A stretch of DNA of 64,000 bases from Gracilaria domingensis. Taxonomy: Eukaryota > Rhodophyta > Florideophyceae > Gracilariales > Gracilariaceae. Below are positions 34,169 to 44,064 of the stretch, piece after piece. The notes under the pieces were generated by a model. It ran no database searches. It was not told where the DNA came from and worked only from the letters and a program-made list of their open reading frames with translations. The DNA is taken from assembly GCA_022539475.1 (NCBI GenBank), contig VCMS01000022.1:310001-374000 (forward strand), read 5' to 3'. A program made the position numbers and the translations under genes. The first letter of the stretch is position 1, and each line of letters opens with the position of its first letter.

Positions 34169-35417
34169 CTAGGCAGTGGAGGGTCCGACGTAAGACACTT
34201 GGAATGCACTTAACATTGGTTGGCCTACTTTCTTGTTGATCTCGATCAACAACGTGGAATCTGGCGAATCTACTTCATATGAACGGACGAGAGGTGAGAA
34301 CTTTCCCTGTGGAGAGTCGCGGTATATATCAATATCTGCTTCCTTCTCTACAGAATTGAGGCGCACCTGTTTTGTTTGGAAGGTTTCATTTTGCAAGCGC
34401 GTCAAGAGTTAGTCAACTTGAAATCAAGAGAAATAGAATCCAACTGTGTTGCAAAAAGAAAGTGCAACGACGAAAACTTACCGAAAAGACACGAGCACCC
34501 TCTCTCATGTAGAACTGTGATATCTCTGCCCACTGCAAAACGACAAGCCATCGACCTGGCTCCGGAAGGTCAATATCGTAAGTGACCTGAGTCTCGGCGT
34601 AACGATATGAGGAGTAAAGCAGAGCGTCAATATCGCTAATGAAATGGGCAGCGGCATAAGGATCTTCTGCGATTTGAGAGTCGACATTGTACCATTTCGT
34701 TTTCTCCTCGTTGAGAGAACTTCTCTCTTCCATACCACCGCAGTTCACTTTGATGGTGGTGAATATAGCTGTTGAAGACATCGACGAATTGTTTGGAAAG
34801 TCAAGAGATTGAGTGAACGACCCTCCTATCTCGGGTTGAGGTGTTGCCACGACCATAGGAGCAGGGCTCTGCTCAACCGGCGTTGTTTCTGATGTAGATG
34901 TTTCCGTGGGGGAAACAGTCTCTGCAGGAACTGATTCGGCGTTTCTCATCCCGGTTTCAGGCGATGGAGAAGCAGATGCTGAAGGTGATGGCGTCAGAGT
35001 GGGAACCACACTTGGGAGTGGAGTAGACGAGGACTGTATTTGAAACACGACTTCATCTGGATTCCCAGATACAAGGTTGTCAATACTGGATGCATCCACA
35101 GGGCTAACTACAGGGCTGGGAGTCTCGGTAGCTCTGTCCAAGAGTTCGTTTGGTTCTAACTCCGGAGTTCCTTGTAATTCGGACAATTCTTCTGCTGTTG
35201 ATTGCGGAAGTGGTTCCAGAGTGACAGATGGGAAACCTTCAGGCCTGCTCGCCGGTGCAGCATCAACAGGCGGCGAAGAACCGCCAGCCGTAGGCAGCGT
35301 TCCTGTTGTAAAAGCTTGCAGAAGCAACTGGCCAAAGTCATCTTGAGCGACAACACTCAAACTTGATAAAGCAATCCATAAACCGAAAAACAAAAGTGTG
35401 GAGGCGGCGAGTCTCAT
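34169..35417 (-). CDS. Secreted malectin-domain protein, two exons
   Basis: Exon 1 is 35417-34482 and exon 2 is 34366-34169, joined over a 115-bp phase-0 intron (gtaagt..acag); 377 residues. A signal peptide is clear (MRLAAST LLFFGLWIAL SSLS VVAQ). Residues 30-200 are Ser/Thr/Pro-rich and probably O-glycosylated (STPLPSVVPTLTPSPSASAS). From about 225 to the end is one malectin domain, IKVNCGG, then TKWYNVD, FISDID, then YDIDLPEPGRWLVVLQWAE; the second exon supplies the closing strands. Malectin domains bind diglucose or other glycans. No transmembrane helix follows, so the protein is likely lumenal or in the cell wall matrix rather than a receptor. The splice is well supported because it completes the domain. 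Confidence 0.8.
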
Positions 35418-36471
35418 TGGGTTTGAAGGCGTCGCCGAGGGATACGTTAGCTTTTTGGAAGACGATGGTAGCTATGGCTTTGTTCACCACAACGGTAAAC
35501 GAACGATCTACAGCGCCTATTTATACCATCCCAGAGGCTCACTCTCTTTGGGCACTTAATTAAAAGAGTCTACTGCGGACATGCTGCAATATCTTCGGAG
35601 CTTGTTGATAGCAGCCGAAAGTCTGGGCAAGGCAACGTTTATTGTGTCCAGTCACACGCGCCCCATGAACTAGTACCCCTTCTGTAACATCATGAGCGTT
35701 GTTAAACATGTTTTGAATGACAGTCCGGAAGCAATTTCTATTGATCCTCGATTCTTCCTTTTTTGGGAGCGATGCCTTCTGGTCTGCCTACACCGCTGGC
35801 CCGAAACTTTGCGTCACCAATTTATGGCTTCGAGCATATTAGAGGTAAAGTCTATATAGGTTCTTGTCCTTAAGAAGTGCCCATACAAACAACTTCCAGT
35901 TCATATCGGCACAAACAACTGGAAACAGTGGACGAAACAAGACATTCTTCTTTATTCCCGGAGAGAAACACTCACGTAGTATTAGAAGCAAGATCGGCCT
36001 ACTAATGTAGAATCGCCTCTCATGGATTCGTCTATGTACATATTCGTGGAAGTCAAACACAATAAAAAACGGATTTGGCTGCGAGATAGCTGACGAAACC
36101 CTTTCATTTCCCCTCGAAGCAAGTTAAGCGCTGTCCCTCTCCTCAACGCGCCGGAAGCAATCTGCTCTCGGATCTAGTTAAACTCGTCCCCTTTTTTCAG
36201 AGTCCCAACCTCTAATCCCGACTGGATTGCCTTTCAGGACAAATCTAGCAAAGTCAGGCAAAGGAAGAGCTGGACGTTGCCCCCAGAATGAGGCCTCGGG
36301 CTGCGCATTTCATACGGCGCAAACCTTCGGACAATCCCAACGTCCCCAAAGCCTCGACCAAACAAGACCTTGCACCAACGAATTCTTCGTATCATCGGAG
36401 GTTCAAACTATGCTTCTAGCCTCCAGCCTCCTATTCTGCACGTTCAGGCTCCTCGCTTTTACGCCTACTCG
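35418..36471. other. Gene-poor region
   Basis: 1 kb with no supported gene; short frames only. It leads into the block of retroelement remnants. Confidence 0.45.
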
Positions 36472-36590
36472 CTTCTTCTTCTTCTTCTTCTTCTTTATTT
36501 GGACAGTAACTTGTTATTACGAAGTTAAATTAAAGCTTCTAAAGTGAGCTTTCTCTCTGCAAGAAGGCCGGAAATCTATGTAGATCAGGC
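36472..36590 (-). mobile_element. 3' end of a non-LTR retrotransposon, copy a
   Basis: Read on the minus strand: a degenerate C-terminal peptide PAFLQRES, the motif GGCCTTCTTGCAGAGAGAA, a stem-loop AAAGCT/AGCTTT, a second stem TAACTT/AAGTTA, then AAATAAAGAAG and a (GAA)n tail at 36472-36494. It aligns along its length with copy b. Confidence 0.6.
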
Positions 36591-36641
36591 TTCTCGCTTG
36601 CTTCCAATATCCCTCCAACCACACATTCACAGTGTGAAATT

Positions 36642-36696
36642 GGAGATAATTGGATGGAGAGTGTGAATTTCACACTCTCCATCCAATTATCTCTCC
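36642..36696. repeat. Long near-perfect palindrome
   Basis: Arms ggagataattggatggag.. (36642-36667) and its reverse complement (36669-36696) match over about 24 bp with a one-base centre, differing only by a 2-base insertion at the outer end. Confidence 0.9.
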
Positions 36697-37635
36697 AGGG
36701 GTCATACTTTCACCCTATATCTTTAGATTCCTCCATGGAAGTCTTCGATTAATTTCCCATCGTATCCATCTCCATCATAGAAGCCACCTACATCATTCTC
36801 AATGCCTGAGACGATGAAGAAAGGGAGGATCACAGTCTGTGCGTGAGCAGAGTCGTGGTTGACCGTAGTAGCTGGGATTGATGTCGCAGATGTATCCGAT
36901 GCGGCCAGCTTAATCGTGAGGAGAGGTAGGCGTTCGGCAGGAGTGCCTTGCAATATATTTCTATGTCACGCGATAATGGGGGTGGAGAGCTAACCTCCTA
37001 AAGGTTATACCCGAAGGCGACCGTGCTCGCTATTGACTGGGTACAGAGTAAGATGCGTGACATATCCTTGACGATGCCTAGGATTTAGACGAGACGTGTT
37101 TCTCAGGTGTTGGCGCAGCGGCATGGGAGAGTACGCGTCGTTGAAAGTGAGCGTGATCTTCTTCTTTATTATGAGCGTGATACGCTTATTGCTCGTATCA
37201 CGTGGGGTTTTGCTAAGGACCCCCAGCACTTATAATGTTTTCCCTATCAACGTAGCTGCTGACTACAAATCTGATTTGTACCGTGTTACACTCACTGAGC
37301 TTTGTGTTAGCAAAAGCATTAACCTCTAAAGTGTTCTCTCGTCTGCGTGAGCATTTCGTCAGTGTGATATAAGAAACCTCAATCAGAGCAAGCAATCGAG
37401 ATAGTAGAGACTTATTGCTGTGTAGGAGAGAAAGCTAACAAAAGAACCGGCCGCCGTCGTGAACTGAAGAAACAGAACTCTTAGCACAACCTCCATTCGA
37501 CAAAAGTGTTATGTTAGTCATTTCACAAGCTCAGGATTTGTGAGTTAGGAAGTGGTATTTTCGTTCCAGACTGTGTGTCACTGTCGGTGACACAAGCGAG
37601 CCCTCAGCTATTGGTGCTCTACCGCGACATCTGGA
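36697..37635. other. Gene-poor region
   Basis: 940 bp between a palindrome and retroelement copy b. No supported gene; a minus-strand 76-codon frame at 36723-36953 has no features. Confidence 0.4.
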
Positions 37636-38004
37636 TGTTCTTCTTTATTTTGGACGGTAGTTTCTTATTTCTAAACTACAGTAAAGCTTTCAGAGAAACC
37701 TTTCCCTCTTTAGGAAGGCCAAGAATTTTTGTGGGTTATGCTTAATCAGTTGTTGAACGGATAATTTCGCTTCACGTGGCTGACCGCTGAGTAGATCGCG
37801 TCGTGCGCTGTTTGATAGCGGACATCTCAAGACGAAATGCTCGCAATCTTTGTTGACATTTGTTCCACAGGCGCACCTCTGGATGTTAATGCTCCGAAAG
37901 TGTTTGCAGAGGTACCACGACCAACGGCTGTTCCCGATGATGATTGAGACGAGTAGGGCCGTGGTTATGACTCCACCTTTCTTAGTGGGAACGCTTGACA
38001 TCAA
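37636..38004 (-). mobile_element. Non-LTR (LINE-like) retrotransposon remnant, copy b, with C-terminal CCHC-like domain
   Basis: The minus-strand peptide (37690-38004, 104 residues) ends with the C-terminal domain found after the reverse transcriptase/RNase H of LINEs: IGNSRWSWYL, then CACGTNVNKDCEHFVLRCPL with C-C-C-H-C ligands, then NSARRDLL and the terminal FLAFLKRERFL. The stop is followed by a stem TAGTTT/AAACTA and an AAATAAAGAAG tail. No reverse transcriptase is left; this is a 5'-truncated insertion. Confidence 0.7.
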
Positions 38005-38250
38005 ATCTCAGATCACTCCGTTGAAATATCACACGCACACAGAATTGAACCAAAGGTTATAGATGCGTTCCTCAAAAATTTCAGGCGACACCAGATGAGA
38101 GGGTTAAAAGGATACCCTTGCAGCTTTCGTTAACCGTAAGCCTGAAATCTTGAGTTGCGGGCATCGTCGACAAACCTTCTGCACACGCACTGTGCTTCAC
38201 CTGGCGTAGCCTTCGCAGTGCCCACTACTGCCACCGCTGCGAGGTTCCAG

Positions 38251-38733
38251 ATGAGAAGGTTTGGCCTTGTGAAAATGAATTCGCCGCAATATGTAATGTG
38301 CTTCGACTTTCCCTCAGTATCAAACTCGCTTGTGAGAATACTTCCAAACTCGTCAGTTTCCGGGTCAGGATTAAAAGTTCGTTCACGCCCCCTGAACGTC
38401 ATGAGAAGCTCAGCTGAATTCCGCATTCCTAGAAGGGTGAGAACATCGATGATGCAAGAAAACGGTGAAAATGAAGAGAAGAAAGACCCCAGTGGCGGTG
38501 AGCCCCGCGACTGGGATTCTTCATGGAATGATTATCAACAGAAAAGGAATGGAGGTGTCTTTAAGCTGCCAGACCAAACCACTAATAAGACTCAAGATAT
38601 GATCGACGAAAGGACAGACCGAATTACTTCAATATGGGCGAACGAAAACGGATTTCTACTCGCAATAGGAGTCATCTTGCTTATTGCCGCCTTCTACGGC
38701 TATGTGTATGCGACTGGAGGTATATCTCACTAG
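38251..38733 (+). CDS. Unknown protein with C-terminal transmembrane helix, possibly plastid-targeted
   Basis: 160 residues from the first ATG; the frame is open 35 codons upstream but only from TTG. Not recognised. Residues 1-65 are Ser/Arg-rich, low in acid and hydroxylated, transit-peptide-like (RRFG, SVSGSGLKVRSRP, RIPRRVRTS). Residues 66-120 are acidic and soluble, with a DWDSSWNDYQQKR block. Residues 135-155 form one membrane helix (GFLLAIGVILLIAAFYGYVYA) ending in GGISH. The layout matches small thylakoid or envelope proteins of algae and plants. Sandwiched between retroelement remnants. Confidence 0.55.
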   Translation: MRRFGLVKMNSPQYVMCFDFPSVSNSLVRILPNSSVSGSGLKVRSRPLNVMRSSAEFRIPRRVRTSMMQENGENEEKKDPSGGEPRDWDSSWNDYQQKRNGGVFKLPDQTTNKTQDMIDERTDRITSIWANENGFLLAIGVILLIAAFYGYVYATGGISH

Positions 38734-38880
38734 TAAACAGAGCGTAGCAAAAGTTCTACGATTATATATTCACGTGAATTTGGGTTTAAGTTGTACGCTC
38801 ACATAACGAAAACCTTGGGCGTAGTTGAAACAAGACTGATAGATACTACGGAAGGAAGGACGTGAGGGATAAGAGGGATA

Positions 38881-39237
38881 TTCTTTACTGCGCATCATAG
38901 CCCTTTATTAGTGAAACAAAACTACCTGTAGATAGTTTTCTCTCGCCAAGAAGGCTAAGAACTGATAATTTCTCATCAGTTCTTGGCCTCTGTCGGAGAT
39001 CCATCCGCCGACTCGTGTCGCCCGGATCGCACAGATGGGAACCAGACCCAGGCACACCGCATGGAGGTGAGTAGCAGTGCCCATAAGAGGGGAATGCTTA
39101 CCTTGAAGGTCCAAGCAGCGCCTGCTCGAAAGTACAAGGCAGAGTCGCAGACTCGATTCACCTTGGTACCGACGGTACTTTTCCACGGGAAAGCACTCCA
39201 ATTTGTTCATAAATTTACCATATACCCTGATGTCCAT
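38881..39237 (-). mobile_element. Non-LTR retrotransposon remnant, copy c
   Basis: Minus-strand frame ending QFLAFLARENYLQV, homologous to the terminal FLAFLKRERFL of copy b, followed by stem AAAACTA/TAGTTTT (38918-38939) directly beside GGCGAGAGAAA, then AGTAAAGAA. The upstream part is degenerate and lacks the Cys/His motif. Confidence 0.5.
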
Positions 39238-39278
39238 TCTGCCTTGCAGGCAGAACTGGCTAAGCCGACGTCTGCTTT

Positions 39279-39328
39279 AAGCTTTGCCTAATCACAGTCT
39301 GTGATTCACAGAGTTCCAGGCAGAGCTT
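39279..39328. repeat. Cruciform-like double inverted repeat
   Basis: Outer arms aagctttgcct / aggcagagctt (one mismatch) enclose inner arms aatcac / gtgatt. Confidence 0.7.
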
Positions 39329-39496
39329 TTGTCAGAAATCTTCTCGAGCTGTCCCACTCCGCGTACGTGCTTCTACCTTGACCGGCTTCAGGCCACTTGC
39401 ATGTTCACCCGCTTTCTTGACCAGCATAGGGGAAAACGGTACTTTGAACAAGAAACATCTGTATATTGACACAAAGCTTCGCATCTGCCAAGTGTA

Positions 39497-39946
39497 ATGG
39501 AGAGCGATAAGCCCAGCGGGAAGATCAGCGAGCAGGTATACTATACTTGTCGCAAATGCTCTGCCCACTTGTTTGACAGAGACGTCGTCTTGCACGAAGG
39601 AACGAAGGGCCACGGAACCGACGGAATTGGTGTCAGTAAAGCAAAGGCAGCATGGAGCATAAACCAATCCTCAATTCCATCGGGCGTCGGCGGCACCTGC
39701 ACAAGTGTGTTTCTTGAAGAGCCGCCAGAATGGACGGAATGTGGAAAAGGGAACGACGGTCGGCTAATCTGCCCAAAGTGCAAATCACGAATAGGTTCTT
39801 TCTCATGGTCTGGTGTGCAATGTTCGTGCGGCAAGTGGGTCACGCCTGCGTTTCAGTTTCATCTCTCCAGAATAGATGCTAAGGGGCTCGTGAACGTGAA
39901 CCCATCACTTCCACTTTACGTGAGGCGGCCGACAAACCCGGAATAA
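39497..39946 (+). CDS. Stand-alone YVH1/DUSP12-type zinc-binding domain protein
   Basis: 149 residues, ATG at 39497. Matches the C-terminal zinc domain of DUSP12/YVH1: a CRKC knuckle at residues 18-21, then CTSVFLEEPPEW, RLICPKCKSRIGSFSW and CSCGKWVTPAF. In yeast this domain, independent of phosphatase activity, releases Mrt4 from pre-60S particles during ribosome assembly. Here no dual-specificity phosphatase domain precedes it; upstream is retroelement debris. The charged N-terminus and normal Kozak-like context suggest a complete gene rather than a fragment. Role in 60S maturation is inferred from the family. Confidence 0.85.
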   Translation: MESDKPSGKISEQVYYTCRKCSAHLFDRDVVLHEGTKGHGTDGIGVSKAKAAWSINQSSIPSGVGGTCTSVFLEEPPEWTECGKGNDGRLICPKCKSRIGSFSWSGVQCSCGKWVTPAFQFHLSRIDAKGLVNVNPSLPLYVRRPTNPE

Positions 39947-40299
39947 TGTCGATTTACGCACTTCCTGAACTTGTGTGAACGTTTGTGTGGTACAACTGAA
40001 TGTCCGAATTACTCAGTAGAGGGCTTCCAGCGTCTGATAAGGTTATATCTTTGCCGAATCTTTGAAGGACTGTCTTAAGGATTCTCACGACGTCATGTCG
40101 AGAAATAGAATTAACTCTTTCTGAGTTTAAGTTACTGTCCTCAGACGAAAGCACTAGAGAATGGCGATTTATGCGCAGTGCACGACTGAAGGTTGCATTC
40201 GCCCTACACTCGTTAACGAACGAAAGCAAACGGCTTCTTATGTTGCAATGAGGGTCATTACTTGTAAACAAAACAAATGAAACTGACGCACAGTGATAC
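39947..40299. other. Convergent 3' intergenic
   Basis: 353 bp between two gene ends. A minus-strand open stretch runs through it out of frame with TVP23, with no known features. Confidence 0.45.
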
Positions 40300-40983
40300 C
40301 TACAGAAACTGGGAGAACCTGCCGAGGCCACTTTGTTCCATAGCATGACCAAGCATTGTTTTTCCAATATAGTTCTTAATTTGTTCCGTGGCGTCTTTGT
40401 TGCACTTGTAGTATCCCACAATATTAGCACCACTGAGCGTGAGTGCAATGATCACCATTAGTATATACGAGACATTGAACTTGAGCACGCACACGACACC
40501 CAGAAGAGTCCAAATGATAGGGTTTAGGTAAAGAGTCCACCAGAAGATTCGACCGTCAGTGACGTTGAGATTCTCTCTGTCGGGAATGGTCTCAAACCGC
40601 CACTGCTGTGTGATACCATCTTCGGCAACTTCGTGCCACCATCGAAGTCCAACCAACAATCTACCGGTCACATTTTTGACAGTCCAGAAATCGAAGGCTA
40701 GTAGTGTGACAGTGACGACAAATTGAATGACGAAGTTATTCGTGAACCAGCCTAACAATAGATAGGAGGTGATAGCGGCAATCTTGAAAAAGACGTGGAA
40801 TATAGCGACGGTGGGGTGAGAACTCGTTCGTAGAATCGCTTGCACGGCGCCTTCTTCCTGCGGGTCTTCTTCATCGCCAGTGAGCACTGCGGGATTTGAG
40901 GAAGAGGAAGGTGCAATGCTATTGTGCAGGTCGGCGTTCAGAAATTCGCCAGTTTCGACGGAGTTTGTGTTCGCTTTCGGCAT
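40300..40983 (-). CDS. TVP23: Golgi membrane protein TVP23 / ECHIDNA
   Basis: 227 residues. Family role: trans-Golgi network protein needed for post-Golgi secretion, in plants with YIP4 proteins. The N-terminal 50 residues are acidic and Ser-rich. Then SHPTVAIFHVFFKIAAIT opens the conserved domain: helices at about 58-76, 80-97, a conserved amphipathic block FWTVKNVTGRLLVGLRWW, then two more helices around 150-190. WRFE, which follows LRWWHEV, is diagnostic. The tail GLGRFSQFL is short and polar. Single exon. Confidence 0.93.
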   Translation of the reverse strand: MPKANTNSVETGEFLNADLHNSIAPSSSSNPAVLTGDEEDPQEEGAVQAILRTSSHPTVAIFHVFFKIAAITSYLLLGWFTNNFVIQFVVTVTLLAFDFWTVKNVTGRLLVGLRWWHEVAEDGITQQWRFETIPDRENLNVTDGRIFWWTLYLNPIIWTLLGVVCVLKFNVSYILMVIIALTLSGANIVGYYKCNKDATEQIKNYIGKTMLGHAMEQSGLGRFSQFL

Positions 40984-41471
40984 TTGAGAACTAACGGCAA
41001 GTTAATAAGATAGATTAAAGAAACAGAATCGTAAGCTGTGAGGAGGGAGGGGCGATAAGGTCAAAAGCTGATAACTGCTGAGCACGGTAAGTCAAGAAAA
41101 GAAAAGGTTCCTCAGAGTTAAGTTGAAGGAAACAGAGAAGCTAGATCACGAGATATTCCAGTCGAAAGCCAAGTGGGCAGCGTCGCGCTAACGAAGGTAC
41201 GAAACGGGATGGAGCCTCAGGCTGAGGAGGAGAAAATGGGTGAAGAAGACAAGCCCAACCCAAGCGCGAACTCAACACTGCATCCTTACACAAAACAAGC
41301 GAAGGATGCAACACTGTAAATTTTCACCGGACTGCAGTGGCGTCATAATACGGCACGCGCATTACAGCATGGCTAATAGCCACCGTCCTGGTCGTGATGC
41401 AGGTATTGTATTGTGTTGACGGCGGCGAGCCGCAAGTCTGCCTCGGCTTTGGTGCGAAAACGATCGCGAAG
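40984..41471. other. Divergent intergenic
   Basis: About 490 bp between TVP23 and the next plus-strand gene, with no recognised motif. A direct repeat of GAAGGATGCA-like sequence occurs near 41281 and 41302. Confidence 0.4.
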
Positions 41472-41957
41472 ATGAGCGCAATTGGACAGGCTTCGCAAAA
41501 CGCAGTGTGGCTGTTCCGTGCGCTAGCCATAGGCTCATCCGTGGCAGCCGCAGCCATGATAGTACCGCAGCTTCAAACAAGTTCATGCGAGCAGGCCGCG
41601 CAGCTAGCAAGAAGCTCCGAGCCACTGTTCGCTCGGGAAGGGACACGAAGAATGTACTACGCGTTGTGCAAAAACAGATGCGATGTGGAACGAATGATGG
41701 AACTCGGCGCCGACCGGATTGTGAGCGAGGGTGTAAGTGGAGGCGATCAGACGAGGAAGAAGTGGGCGATGCGTGTTGCCGGTACGCTTGTTGCTGGAGG
41801 TGCGGCGGACGTTTTGAGACATGAAGCGCTTGAAGAGGTGCTTGCGGGGGATGGCTGCGATTCGAATTGCGAGGCGTTCTGTGAAGCGGCCGGGTTACGG
41901 GATTGCTCGGCGTCGGAGCGAAGGCGGTTGTTGCGTGAGGGCGTCGCCTTAGCATAG
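41472..41957 (+). CDS. Unknown small protein with N-terminal hydrophobic helix
   Basis: 161 residues from the ATG at 41472 (an ATG at 41397 is also in frame). Not recognised. Residues 10-30 are a hydrophobic, Ala-rich segment (WLFRALAIGSSVAAAAMIV), either a membrane anchor or an organelle signal. The rest is helical, with paired Cys (CDSNCEAFC) and a leucine-repeat look (MMELGADRIVSEGV) that faintly recalls armadillo or ankyrin helices. It ends 85 bp before tRNA-Arg. Confidence 0.5.
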   Translation: MSAIGQASQNAVWLFRALAIGSSVAAAAMIVPQLQTSSCEQAAQLARSSEPLFAREGTRRMYYALCKNRCDVERMMELGADRIVSEGVSGGDQTRKKWAMRVAGTLVAGGAADVLRHEALEEVLAGDGCDSNCEAFCEAAGLRDCSASERRRLLREGVALA

Positions 41958-42042
41958 AAGAGCAGGGAGGAGTCGCAACGGTGGGCCTTTCCGAGTAGTT
42001 TAAATACGAAAAGAATTCCAGTCTGTCCGCGAAGAAATCTGA

Positions 42043-42115
42043 GCTCCTGTAGCGCAATGGATAACGCGTTGGCCTCCTAAGCCAAAGATTGCGGGTTCGA
42101 GTCCCGCCAGGAGTG
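42043..42115 (+). tRNA. tRNA-Arg(CCT)
   Basis: Full cloverleaf: acceptor GCTCCTG pairs with CAGGAGT, with G at the discriminator. Anticodon stem TTGGC/GCCAA carries loop CTCCTAA, anticodon CCT. T arm GCGGG/CCCGC with TTCGAGT. Internal A and B boxes are intact, no intron. A five-T run at 42125-42129 terminates it. Confidence 0.96.
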
Positions 42116-42124
42116 CACCCACAA

Positions 42125-42129
42125 TTTTT
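42125..42129 (+). terminator. Pol III terminator of tRNA-Arg
   Basis: TTTTT 10 nt after the mature tRNA end. Confidence 0.8.
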
Positions 42130-42478
42130 CTCATTCAATGCGGACACAGCGACATTTTGTCGCGGCAAACCTTGCGCGCTGAAACTTTGCAAGAAAACCT
42201 TTTGCACGATGCATCTTCACACGTGACTTGGATGCATCGCACACGGCACGTCGCGCCGCCGCAGTGCGCCGCGCACGTCGCCGCCCCGCGTCCATCGCGA
42301 CGTCGCAACGTCAACATGCCGTCACCGGGCCTTCCTTCCGCCACATGTCCGTTCAGCCACCTTCTCAGTGATATCTACCTGCTGCTAATCCGCGTCCTTC
42401 CTGTCTTTCTTTGCTGCTGCTGTATCGCTCTCCTACCGTCAGTGCCTCCTCACGCTCACTGTGGCGTGCTCCGCACCC

Positions 42479-42481
42479 ATG

Positions 42482-42519
<38 letters not shown>

Positions 42520-43717
42520 ACCGCCGCCGCCGCCCGTGCGCGCTCAGCGGACTGATTTGCATGGCGCGCCGCCTCCGCCTCCGCCGCCGACTGCGGGGAA
42601 GGTGCTTGGTGTTGACGCTGAGCAAGCACGCCATGAATTGTTGTCGTCTGCGGGATCGCCTTCGATTGAATCAGCCCCACGTGATTCCATTCCTATCGAT
42701 TCACCCACGTTTGAAGCCACTCCGATAGAATCCGCATCGCCTGCCTCACCCTTGTCTGCCTCTCCGTTGCCAGTGTCTCCTTCCGATCTTGGCCAGCACG
42801 CGTCGAACAGCTCCAGCTCCGACGCGAATCCTACTCCACGCCCCGCCATTCTCAATCGTCGGGCCAGCCCATTTCCATCTTCCTCTCCGCTCTCATCGCC
42901 GCGTCGTCCGCGCCGCACAGGCACCGCCTTGCCTTCGCGCCGCATCATGTCTGCCAGCCAGTTTGAGTCCGCTGAGGGCTTGAATCAATTCTCTGCGCGC
43001 GATGAGTTTGAAGAGCAATTTCTCAGCCGTCACTTTGTTGACAGCGAGAGTCAGATCATCAGCGACGTATTGGAGGACGTCCATTTTCATCAGCTAGACG
43101 ATGACGAGGAGCTGCTGTCAGATGATGAACATCGTCTCCATTCGCGTCGTGTTGCGCGGGACCCCTACTATCCATACAAGCACTCTGTTCAGTGGCAGAA
43201 TGAGCGACAGCCTACCGGTACCATTACTTCTAATTGGAGGCGCATTCCCACTGAGGTTGGCGTCGAAGGATGCAAAGGCTGTGAACGTCTTTGCGGGGAA
43301 AATAGACGCCTGAGACGTCAGCTTGATGAGCTGGAATTCGAACTTGCCTCTGGCGCTCTGCACAACCCTGCAGATGGCTTCGATCCACCGGTCAAAGCGG
43401 TGCCTGCCATCCCCCAACTTCAGCCTTCCCAGAACAAAAAAAAGGGATGGGCCAGTAAACTTCGAAACTCCACAATCACCTCGGCCACCAGTTCCAAGCC
43501 GAGTAGCGAACGGGCAAGATTGAAGAGTGAGGTGAAAGCGCTCACAGTAACTACTGAGTACCTGTGGAGAAAGCTCAACAAAGCTGAGATGGAACTTCGG
43601 ACCTATCGGAGAAAAGACCTGCGTACGAGAATGAGAATGAATGGTGACAGGAGCGAGGCTCCATCGCCTGAGGCAGATGTGCTCATCAGTGCCAATGGAA
43701 ATGGACATGATTGGTAA
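42479..43717 (+). CDS. Polyproline and coiled-coil protein, unknown
   Basis: 412 residues from the first ATG (42479). Not recognised. It opens with an 18-residue polyproline run encoded by a CCG/CCA repeat, followed by a second Pro run: potential profilin or SH3/WW ligands. Residues 50-160 are Ser/Pro-rich and disordered. An acidic segment (HFHQLDDDEELLSDDE) precedes a Cys pair and coiled coil (CKGCERLCGENRRLRRQL). A second coiled coil (RLKSEVKALTVTTEYLWRK) ends near the C-terminus. The plan resembles a cytoskeletal or spindle adaptor. GC content falls steeply from the 5' to the 3' end. Confidence 0.65.
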
Positions 43718-44064
43718 CTCTTTAGCAAAAAGCAATCTCATCAGCAGACAACTTTGCTGCCAAACGCGATACTTAACGACTCAAAAAAGAGTCTGCCACA
43801 TTGGCATCTAAGGTTTACATGCCATGTACCATACAGAACAATTGTCGTGAGTCGATAGTTTCAGCCGTTCTTGCAAAAAAAGGCGCCACGGGTGCTGCTA
43901 GGAACAAATCGTAAGAGTAAACTCCACCAGCACCGCGATGGCAGCCCCTAGGAGCCAACAGAAACTAAGTCATCATGAAGACAAATGCATTTGTTTGGTT
44001 TACCATAACCATGTCAGAGTCAGAAAACAACAAATGGAGGAAACCATGCACGCAGTCCAGCATT
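43718..44064. other. Convergent 3' intergenic
   Basis: 347 bp between the polyproline protein and L18 ends; A-rich patches, presumably 3' UTRs, nothing else seen. Confidence 0.5.

Noticed and set aside
39954-40448. Minus-strand frame overlapping the TVP23 end
   Set aside because: Half of it is TVP23 sequence in another frame; the free half has no start codon or feature.
41362-42207. 281-codon minus-strand frame
   Set aside because: It runs through the antisense of tRNA-Arg and gives a Ser/Arg-rich peptide; a typical tRNA shadow.
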